DNA of 7,432 nt from Patescibacteria group bacterium. Its GTDB lineage: Bacteria; Patescibacteriota; Patescibacteriia; S139-126. The notes beneath the pieces are model-generated. The model was not told the origin of the DNA. It saw nothing but the letters and a program-made list of their open reading frames with translations, and made no database searches. This document shows, one piece after another, positions 1 through 5,631 of the stretch. Each line of letters opens with the position of its first letter. Within the stretch, counting starts at the first letter, position 1. The position numbers and the translations under genes are program-made. The DNA lies in contig WFTD01000003.1 of NCBI GenBank assembly GCA_015485755.1, positions 1 through 7,432 of the forward strand. The letters are read 5' to 3'.

Positions 1-6
1 GTTTAT

Positions 7-486
7 ATGGAAAAAAATATTTGGGTATTTTTGCGCCTATCAATAGGTTTTATATTCTTTTGGGCATTTTTGGACAAAACTTTTGGCCTGGGCATATCAA
101 CTCCACCGGACAAAGCGTGGCTGGTGGGGGCATCGCCAACTTATGGATTTTTGCAGTTCGGCGCTAGCGGACCATTCCAGCCTTTGTGGCAAGCTCTAGC
201 TGGAAATATTTTAGTTGATTGGTTATTTATGCTCGGTCTTTTTGGAGTAGGGCTTGCTTTTTTGCTTGGTATTGCTATGCGGGCGGCAGCAGTGGCGGGC
301 GCATTGATGATGTTTTTAATCTATTTAGCGGTTTTGTGGCCAGAGCACAATCCAATGATTGATGAGCATGTTATTTATGCTTTGGTTTTGCTGGGTATTG
401 GTTTTTCTGATTTAGGCAGGGAATTTAGTTTGTCTAAGTGGTGGCAGAATACTTGGCTGGTAAAAAAATTTAATTGGTTAAAATAA
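7..486 (+). CDS. DoxX-family integral membrane protein
   Basis: This 159-residue protein has four predicted membrane helices at about residues 5-23, 71-90, 92-111 and 120-136. Its first helix ends in the DoxX-like pattern LRLSIGFIFFWAFLDKTFG (residues 9-27). A 45-residue loop with a W-L-V-G-x-S-P-T-x-G-F-L stretch (38-49) separates helices 1 and 2, as in the DoxX/DoxD-like proteins found in actinobacteria, archaea and candidate-phylum bacteria. The C-terminal tail (141-159) is rich in Trp and Lys and is probably cytoplasmic. DoxD was described as a subunit of an archaeal thiosulfate:quinone oxidoreductase, but most members of this family have no known activity, and this protein has no cysteines. 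Only six bases precede the ATG, so an upstream start cannot be excluded, although the length and the position of the first helix suit this one. It ends 7 bases before the beta-propeller gene. Family assignment is fairly secure; function is unknown. Confidence 0.8.
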   Translation: MEKNIWVFLRLSIGFIFFWAFLDKTFGLGISTPPDKAWLVGASPTYGFLQFGASGPFQPLWQALAGNILVDWLFMLGLFGVGLAFLLGIAMRAAAVAGALMMFLIYLAVLWPEHNPMIDEHVIYALVLLGIGFSDLGREFSLSKWWQNTWLVKKFNWLK

Positions 487-493
487 GTAGACA

Positions 494-2491
494 ATGACTG
501 ATTTTTTAAATATCTTTTTTCAAAGAAAAAAACCAAACCAAACAGTCTTTGTTGCTATAGTTATTTTAATAGTTGCTTTGGCAGGTTTGGTTTATGTGAC
601 CAAAGACAGGGAGTATAGGAGGGAAAAGAGCAATCCACTTATCCCAATTTTGTCAGATCAGCTTGATACTTTTTCTTCAGCAGATGATTTTAAAGAGTAT
701 TTGATAAACAGCAAACAGATAAACGATATCGCCCTGCCTCTGCCTGAGGTAAGGATGCTATCAGAGCCTGCAGATCTTCCGTTGACAGGTGAGGTAAAAA
801 CATCCGACAGCCAAAGCGGGAGGTTTAGTTTGACCAATGTCCAAGTTCAAGGAATAGATGAGCCTGATATTGTTAAGACCGATGGGGAAATAATTTATCT
901 TTCAGTCCCAAGGAGATTTGAGGTATTTGAGCCAGTTGTGTTTAGAGAGGGAAGAGTAGCCCCATTGCCAAAACCTGATTTTGTCAACACCACCAAACTT
1001 ATCAGAGCCAAACCAATTGATAAATTGGGGATTATTAGCAAAGTAAAAGAACAGGGAAATTTATTGCTGGCAGAAAAGGTTTTGGTTATTTTGCAAAATA
1101 AGAAAATTACCGCCTTTGCGGTTGACGATCCGACCCAACCTAGTTTGATTTGGCAGATAGAATTAACAGACAAATCTAGCTTGGTTACAGCTAGACTTTA
1201 TCAGAATAAAATCTTCATAGTGAGCCGTAGCCAAGTTGATTTTAGCGCGCCTTGTCCTATCAAGCCATTGATTAGCAATGGCGATGAACTAGTAGTTCCT
1301 TGTCAGCAGATTTATCACCCAGTAGAAGTCATTCCGGTTGAAAGTGTTTATACTTTGGCTAAGGTTGATATTGGTTCAGGTAAGGTTGAGGCTAAGCGAG
1401 CGGTGGTAGGCAGCGGCTATCAGTCAGTTGTTTATATGTCTCCTAATTTTATTTACCTAACCTATCCTTTGCCAGCTAGACCAGCCCAGCATTTATTTGA
1501 TTTTTGGTTGCGGCAGTCTGATTTATTGCCAGCTGATATAATAAGCCATTTGGCTGATGTGCAAAAATACAATTTAAGCGATCAAGCTAAAATGGCAGAG
1601 CTTGAAGCAACTATAAACAGATGGAAAGCTTCACTATCCTCAGATGAGCGTTTGCAGATAGATAATGATATCAATAATAGGTTGGTTGATTTTTATCAAA
1701 ATAACCTGCGTCGCTTTGATAAGACTGGCATTGTAAAATTTGATCTTGATAGTTTGAAGGTGGTAGCTAAATCAGAAGTTCCAGGTAGGCTGTTGAACCA
1801 GTTTTCTCTGGATGAGAATGATGGTAACCTGCGCTTAGCGACTACTTTGGGAGCGAGCTGGTCATGGCGTTGGCGGGTCAATAATCAGATCAGCGTCAGC
1901 GATCTTTATATCCTTGATAAAGGTTTAAAACAGATAGGTACAGTGCAAAATCTTGGTAAGGGCGAGCGTATTTATGCGGTTAGATTTTTGGGTAAATATG
2001 GGTATGTAGTTACCTTTAGACAAACAGACCCATTTTATGTGATTGATTTATCTCGCCCCTCTGCCCCCCGTTTGTTGGGAGAGCTAAAAATACCCGGCTA
2101 TTCTTCTTATTTGCATCCGTTATTTGATGATTTGATTTTGGGAGTCGGTAAAGAAGGAGCTCAAGTAAAGCTATCTTTATTTGATGTAAAAGATCCGCAA
2201 AACCCGCAAGAAATCGGCAAATATATGTTAGCTGAATATTTTAGCGAGGTTCTAAATAATCATAGGGCCTTTTTGGTTGATCCTGACAAAAAAATATTCT
2301 TTTTACCAGGAAATAAAGGCGGGTACATATTTTCTTTTGCTGATAAAAAATTGGATTTAGTTAGAGCGGTGAATTTAAAAGGCGTGTTGCGAGCGGTGTA
2401 TATTGATGATTATTTTTATATCATCAGCAGCAATGAGATAATAGTTTTGGACCAAAATAGTTGGCAAGAGGTAAATAAATTAACTTTATAG
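494..2491 (+). CDS. Membrane-anchored beta-propeller domain protein (PF09826-like)
   Basis: This 665-residue protein has a short Lys/Arg-containing N-terminus (R11-K13) followed by one hydrophobic helix at 17-36. That predicts an N-in anchor with the rest outside the membrane. The next part matches the secreted beta-propeller family PF09826: F-S-x-x-D-D-F-K-E-Y-L near 60-70, T-N-V-Q-V-Q-G-I-D-E-P-D-I-V-K-T-D-G-E at 114-132, a helical insert at about 330-408, T-G-I at 411-413, and V-P-G-R-L-L-N-Q-F-S-L-D-E at 429-441 followed by L-R-L-A-T-T. The C-terminal third has repeated aromatic and hydrophobic strand patterns (for example L-Y-I-L-D, F-Y-V-I-D-L, I-I-V-L-D) expected of propeller blades. 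Exactly two cysteines occur, C254 and C270, both outside, so a single disulfide is plausible. Length is normal for the family. The biological role of the family is not established; surface binding or envelope organisation would be a guess. No frameshift is apparent. Confidence 0.87.
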   Translation: MTDFLNIFFQRKKPNQTVFVAIVILIVALAGLVYVTKDREYRREKSNPLIPILSDQLDTFSSADDFKEYLINSKQINDIALPLPEVRMLSEPADLPLTGEVKTSDSQSGRFSLTNVQVQGIDEPDIVKTDGEIIYLSVPRRFEVFEPVVFREGRVAPLPKPDFVNTTKLIRAKPIDKLGIISKVKEQGNLLLAEKVLVILQNKKITAFAVDDPTQPSLIWQIELTDKSSLVTARLYQNKIFIVSRSQVDFSAPCPIKPLISNGDELVVPCQQIYHPVEVIPVESVYTLAKVDIGSGKVEAKRAVVGSGYQSVVYMSPNFIYLTYPLPARPAQHLFDFWLRQSDLLPADIISHLADVQKYNLSDQAKMAELEATINRWKASLSSDERLQIDNDINNRLVDFYQNNLRRFDKTGIVKFDLDSLKVVAKSEVPGRLLNQFSLDENDGNLRLATTLGASWSWRWRVNNQISVSDLYILDKGLKQIGTVQNLGKGERIYAVRFLGKYGYVVTFRQTDPFYVIDLSRPSAPRLLGELKIPGYSSYLHPLFDDLILGVGKEGAQVKLSLFDVKDPQNPQEIGKYMLAEYFSEVLNNHRAFLVDPDKKIFFLPGNKGGYIFSFADKKLDLVRAVNLKGVLRAVYIDDYFYIISSNEIIVLDQNSWQEVNKLTL

Positions 2492-2495
2492 CAAT

Positions 2496-3131
2496 ATGAA
2501 AATAACCAAAATTGGACATTGTTGTTTGTTAATTGAAGCAGCTGGGAAAAGAATATTAACTGATCCCGGCAGTTATACAAGAGCTCAAAATGAACTTGAT
2601 AATATTGACATTATTTTAATTACCCATGAGCATGCTGATCATTTGCATCTTGAATCACTGCAAATAATATTGCGCCACAATCCCCAGGCTCATATTTTTA
2701 CCAATTCAGCAGTTGGACAAATATTAACAGAAAATAATATCAATTTTTCCTTGTTGGAGGATAAAGGCAGGGTTGAGATTGATAATTTGTTGATTGAGGG
2801 TTTTGGTGACAATCATGCTGAAATATATAATGATTTTAAGCTTGTGCAAAATACAGGTTTTATGATTAATCAACGTTTTTTTTATCCAGGCGATGCTTTG
2901 TACATTCCGCCTCTGCCAGTTGAAATTCTAGCTTTGCCAGTTGTAGCGCCCTGGGTAAAAATAAAGGAAGCAATTAATTATGCTTTACAGGTAAGGCCAC
3001 GGGTATCTTTTCCTGTGCATGATGGCATGCTCAAAATAACTGATGGTTTTTATAAAGTGCCAGAAAAAATTTTATTGGACAATGGAATTGGCTTTAAACC
3101 ATTGTCTTTATTGGAAGCTTATGATTTTTAG
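2496..3131 (+). CDS. Metallo-beta-lactamase fold hydrolase, UlaG/YtkL-like
   Basis: This is a small (211-residue) soluble protein of the metallo-beta-lactamase superfamily. The zinc-binding signature H44-E45-H46-A47-D48-H49 is intact. Further likely ligands are H107 in a G-D-N-H turn, D133 in Y-P-G-D and H175 in P-V-H-D-G. The N-terminus (I-G-H-C-C-L-L-I-E, residues 6-14, and T-D-P-G at 22-25) resembles the UlaG/YtkL group of predicted metal-dependent hydrolases, which open with a G-H-x-x-x-x-I strand and a D-P-G loop. There is no signal peptide, so it should act in the cytoplasm. The substrate cannot be read from the sequence; relatives include lactonases, phosphodiesterases and many uncharacterised enzymes. 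The ATG lies 4 bases after the propeller stop and murB follows after 8 bases, so co-transcription is likely, but this does not define its role. Confidence 0.85.
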   Translation: MKITKIGHCCLLIEAAGKRILTDPGSYTRAQNELDNIDIILITHEHADHLHLESLQIILRHNPQAHIFTNSAVGQILTENNINFSLLEDKGRVEIDNLLIEGFGDNHAEIYNDFKLVQNTGFMINQRFFYPGDALYIPPLPVEILALPVVAPWVKIKEAINYALQVRPRVSFPVHDGMLKITDGFYKVPEKILLDNGIGFKPLSLLEAYDF

Positions 3132-3139
3132 TTGTTTAT

Positions 3140-4153
3140 ATGAATAGAGATATTTTTGATAGCTTAAGTCAAAGATTGCACCATAAAGTTCAGAAGGGGG
3201 TGGTATTGGCTCCCTATGTTCATTTTCGTATTGGCGGGCCGGCTGAGTATTTTTTTATAGCCAAAAATAGTGAAGAGTTGGTCGAGGCTTGCCAGACAGC
3301 TATTGATCTTGGTATTCCTTATACCATTTTAGGCGATGGTTCAAATGTTATTATTTTGGATAATGGGATTGAAGGTTTGGTTATCAAAACAGCTAACAAA
3401 AAGATAAATTTTGTTGATAATATGGTTGAGGCTGAGGCCGGTGCTGTATTGATGGAGGTGGCTAATCGCGCTGCTGAGATGGGGTTGTCTGGATTGGAGT
3501 TTGCCGGGGGTATTTATGGAACGGTGGGAGGAGCGGTTTATGGCAACGCTGGCTCGTTTGGCCGGGAAATAAAAGATATCCTTGTTGCTTGTCGTTTTTT
3601 TGATCCAAACAGAGGGGTGAGGGAATTAAATAATAATGAATGCCAGTTTGTTTATCGCGGTTCTGTTTTCAAACAACATCGTGATTGGGTTATATTATCA
3701 GCCCGATTTGCTTTGACGCCATCCTCGCCCGAAACAGTAAAACAACATTTGCTTGAGCTAGTTAAGAAAAAGTCAGCCAGCCAACCATTTAATCAGCCTT
3801 CTTCTGGATGTATTTTTCAAAATGTCCCAGCAGGTGAAGTTGATTGGAATAAGATAGAAAAAGAAATAGAAGCAGATTCAATTAACCAGTCATCTGGCCT
3901 GACCAATAGAGAATGTTGGGAAAGGTTTAGACAGCAAGGATATTTGCCCGTTAGTTATTTATTGGAAGAGTTGGGTTTGAAGGGCAAGCAAATTGGCAAG
4001 GCACAAGTGTCAGATAAGCACGCCAATTTTATTGTCAATTTAGGCGGAGCAACAGCCAGCGAGGTTATAATGTTGATTTCTTATTTAAAACAGCAGGTGC
4101 GTGATCGAGTCGGCATTCAATTGCAAGAAGAAGTTCAAATTTTAGGAAAATAA
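3140..4153 (+). CDS. murB: UDP-N-acetylenolpyruvoylglucosamine reductase MurB
   Basis: MurB is an FAD enzyme that uses NADPH to reduce UDP-GlcNAc-enolpyruvate to UDP-N-acetylmuramate, the second committed step of peptidoglycan precursor synthesis in the cytoplasm. The FAD-binding half shows H-F-R-I-G-G-P-A (28-35), L-G-D-G-S-N-V (64-70) and G-L-E-F-A-G-G-I-Y-G-T-V-G-G-A-V-Y-G-N-A-G (118-138). The substrate half shows F-V-Y-R-G-S-V-F (170-177), S-S-G-C-I-F-Q-N (221-228), A-Q-V-S-D-K-H-A-N-F-I-V-N (288-300) and the terminal E-E-V (330-332) with the likely catalytic Glu331. Cys224 occupies the position of the catalytic Ser (Ser229 in E. coli); cysteine is tolerated there. About 36 extra residues lie within 229-270 compared with a B. 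subtilis-like MurB, which explains the length of 337. I-Y-G replaces the more usual I-P-G at 125-127. The architecture fits type II MurB. The assignment is secure. Confidence 0.96.
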   Translation: MNRDIFDSLSQRLHHKVQKGVVLAPYVHFRIGGPAEYFFIAKNSEELVEACQTAIDLGIPYTILGDGSNVIILDNGIEGLVIKTANKKINFVDNMVEAEAGAVLMEVANRAAEMGLSGLEFAGGIYGTVGGAVYGNAGSFGREIKDILVACRFFDPNRGVRELNNNECQFVYRGSVFKQHRDWVILSARFALTPSSPETVKQHLLELVKKKSASQPFNQPSSGCIFQNVPAGEVDWNKIEKEIEADSINQSSGLTNRECWERFRQQGYLPVSYLLEELGLKGKQIGKAQVSDKHANFIVNLGGATASEVIMLISYLKQQVRDRVGIQLQEEVQILGK

Positions 4154-4171
4154 TTATTAAAAATTATTAAA
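4152..4171 (+). repeat. Tandem 10-bp AT repeat upstream of the hibernation-factor gene
   Basis: The decamer AATTATTAAA occurs twice head to tail, overlapping the last two bases of the murB stop codon, and is followed by an A-run leading to the raiA start at 4178. The 24-base gap is the longest in the window and is almost pure A/T. It could act as an UP-like element, an unstructured translation-enhancing leader, or an RNase E-type cleavage site, or it may simply reflect base composition. No -35/-10 pair can be defined with confidence. Confidence 0.5.
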
Positions 4172-4177
4172 AAATAT

Positions 4178-4525
4178 ATGCCAAACAATTCCAGCTACCC
4201 CCTAATCATCAAAGCCACCAATCTCAAGTTGACAGAAGAGATGAAGGAGTACATCCATAAAAAGTTGAGCGGATTGGATAGGTATTTTGCCAAAATTATT
4301 GAGATGAGGGTTGAAGTTGAGCATGACCCCCATCATCTTAAGGGAAATGTTTATCGGTGTGAGGCCAATGTCAAGGTGCCGCGCGATTTGTTGCGGGTAG
4401 AAAAGAGAACTTCTGATTTTTTCAAATCAGTAGATAAAGTAAAAGATCATCTCAAAGTTGTATTATCACGCCATAAAAAGAAATTGGCTGATAAGCAACG
4501 GCGGCAATCATTAAGAAAAAAATAA
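4178..4525 (+). CDS. raiA: Ribosome-associated hibernation factor, short RaiA/HPF type (S30AE)
   Basis: This 115-residue protein fits the S30AE family, which binds the 30S decoding region and silences or protects ribosomes when growth slows. The pattern is typical: an opening strand I-I-K-A-T-N-L-K-L-T-E (10-20), helix E-E-M-K-E-Y-I-H-K-K-L (20-30), then L-D-R-Y-F (33-37), strands around 41-50 and 57-67, and a second helix S-D-F-F-K-S-V-D-K-V-K-D-H-L-K (79-93) ending in a basic tail (97-115, rich in K and R). The length matches short RaiA (about 113 residues in E. coli), and there is no C-terminal dimerisation domain of long HPF. Whether it acts as RaiA (blocking 100S dimers) or as short HPF cannot be told from sequence. 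It starts 24 bases after murB and its stop is one base from the rpiB start, so it is probably translated from the same message. The ATG gives the normal family N-terminus. Confidence 0.92.
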   Translation: MPNNSSYPLIIKATNLKLTEEMKEYIHKKLSGLDRYFAKIIEMRVEVEHDPHHLKGNVYRCEANVKVPRDLLRVEKRTSDFFKSVDKVKDHLKVVLSRHKKKLADKQRRQSLRKK

Positions 4526-4526
4526 T

Positions 4527-4985
4527 ATGACCAGAAAAATTATAGTTTATTTAGGGGCTGATCACGGCGGTTTTGCTCTCAAAGAGAAGATAAAGGGTTT
4601 TTTGGACAAGAAAGGGATAAAGTGGGTTGATCTGGGCAATGTAAAGTTTGTTGCTAGTGATGATTATCCTGATTTTGTTTTGCCAGTCGCTCAAGCAGTG
4701 GCTAAAAAACACCAAGCGCGCGGGATTGTTATTTGTCGCAGTGGGGTTGGATCTTGTATTGCGGCCAACAAGGTCAAGGGAGTGAGAGCTGTTAATGCTG
4801 TTTCGGAAAAGATGGCCGAAATGTCGCGCCGCCACAACAATACTAATGTTCTTTGTTTGGGAGCTGATTATATTAGCTTTACTCAGGCCAAGAGAATTAT
4901 TAGCAAATGGATAAAAACGCCATTTGCTGGCGGTCGGCATGCGCGCCGAATTAGAAAAATATCATCATTTGAAAATAATAAATAG
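4527..4985 (+). CDS. rpiB: Ribose-5-phosphate isomerase B
   Basis: RpiB interconverts ribulose-5-phosphate and ribose-5-phosphate in the non-oxidative pentose phosphate pathway. The 152-residue length fits the RpiB/LacAB family. Visible motifs are G-A-D-H-G-G (10-15) with D12 and H13, D-Y-P-D-F (46-50), I-C-R-S-G-V-G-S-C-I-A-A-N-K (69-82), R-R-H-N-N-T-N-V-L-C-L-G-A (101-113) with H103, and the basic phosphate-binding tail G-G-R-H-A-R-R (135-141). C70 aligns with the catalytic Cys66 of E. coli RpiB, which points to ribose-5-phosphate rather than only allose-6-phosphate or galactose-6-phosphate as substrate. R71 replaces the Gly of the common C-G-T-G or C-G-S-G motif, a modest oddity in the anion-hole loop. 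The gene begins one base after the raiA stop and ends 3 bases before the epimerase gene, so it sits with its pathway partners. Confidence 0.95.
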   Translation: MTRKIIVYLGADHGGFALKEKIKGFLDKKGIKWVDLGNVKFVASDDYPDFVLPVAQAVAKKHQARGIVICRSGVGSCIAANKVKGVRAVNAVSEKMAEMSRRHNNTNVLCLGADYISFTQAKRIISKWIKTPFAGGRHARRIRKISSFENNK

Positions 4986-4988
4986 CCC

Positions 4989-5618
4989 ATGCAAATAATA
5001 CCAGCTGTTTTAACAGACAATAAGCCTGATTTGATTGAGAAAATAAAATCTTTGACAGGAATATTTAACTTAGTCCAAATTGATATTATGGATGGAGTGT
5101 TTGTTGACAATAAATCTGTTAGTCTTAGCGATATTGATGCTTTGCCAGATTTGTTATTTGAAATTCATTTGATGGTCAAAAATCCACTTGAATATCTAGC
5201 TGATTGCGAACGGATTGGATCTAAAAGAGTTTTTGTTCATATTGAATCTGTTGATGATATGCAGGAGTTATTGGCAAGGTCTGTTTTGTATGATTTTTCT
5301 TTGGGGCTTGCTGTAAATCCGCAAACGCCGCTTACCAAAATTTTTCCGTTTGTGTCTGATATTGATTGGGTATTAATTCTGGGAGTTGAGCCGGGCAGGC
5401 AAGGGCAGGAATTTATTGGTAGCACTTTGGAAAAAGTAGCGACTCTTAAAAAGTATTATCCCAGCGTTTTGGTTGAAGTTGATGGAGGGGTAAAGCCAGA
5501 TAATATTGCTGCTATCAAAAATAGTGGAGCTGATGCAGTAGCGGTAGGAAGTTTTATTATTAACTCTCCCAATAAAAATAAAGCCTATCAGCAGTTATTA
5601 TCAGCGCTTAACAATTAA
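4989..5618 (+). CDS. rpe: Divergent ribulose-phosphate 3-epimerase-like TIM-barrel protein
   Basis: This 209-residue TIM barrel most resembles ribulose-phosphate 3-epimerase, which converts ribulose-5-P to xylulose-5-P. Clear family signatures are I-D-I-M-D-G-V-F-V-D-N (31-41), I-H-L-M-V-K-N-P (59-66), L-A-V-N-P-Q-T-P (107-114), V-E-P-G-x-x-G-Q-E-F (133-142), V-D-G-G-V-K-P-D-N-I (164-173) and G-A-D-A-V-A-V-G-S (180-188). The conserved acids D32 and D165 and the ligand H60 are present. Unusually, Q30 stands where the first metal-binding His is expected (the H-x-D-x-M-D-G motif), A6 replaces the Ser of P-S-I-L, and the phosphate loop reads P-G-R-Q-G-Q instead of P-G-F-G-G-Q. The enzyme may still be an epimerase with altered metal binding, or may have a related activity. 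The position between rpiB (3-base gap) and a transketolase gene (13-base gap) strongly supports a pentose phosphate role. The symbol is given on that basis. Confidence 0.82.
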   Translation: MQIIPAVLTDNKPDLIEKIKSLTGIFNLVQIDIMDGVFVDNKSVSLSDIDALPDLLFEIHLMVKNPLEYLADCERIGSKRVFVHIESVDDMQELLARSVLYDFSLGLAVNPQTPLTKIFPFVSDIDWVLILGVEPGRQGQEFIGSTLEKVATLKKYYPSVLVEVDGGVKPDNIAAIKNSGADAVAVGSFIINSPNKNKAYQQLLSALNN

Positions 5619-5631
5619 ATTGGCATCTCCA

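Noticed and set aside
1..9. GTTTATATG at the first gene start, repeated exactly at the murB start (3134-3142), considered as a shared leader motif
   Set aside because: The same nonamer also occurs inside the propeller gene at 1430-1438 as Val-Tyr-Met codons, so it is probably coincidence in AT-rich sequence.
895..1173. Open frame of 92 codons on the minus strand
   Set aside because: It lies wholly inside the beta-propeller coding sequence, its product has no recognisable domain, and the + strand frame is clearly the real gene.
2461..2490. TTGGCA followed by TTTATA at 18 bases, a possible promoter before the MBL-fold gene
   Set aside because: The -10 match is poor, the elements lie inside the propeller coding sequence, and such patterns are expected by chance at this base composition.
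4551..4940. Open frame of 129 codons on the minus strand
   Set aside because: It is the complement of rpiB, whose catalytic motifs are intact; the antisense product shows no family features.
7..5618. Possible recoding of TGA, because none of the seven visible stops is TGA
   Set aside because: No gene has an in-frame TGA; Trp is encoded by TGG and the proteins are full length under the standard code. Seven stops are too few to call avoidance.
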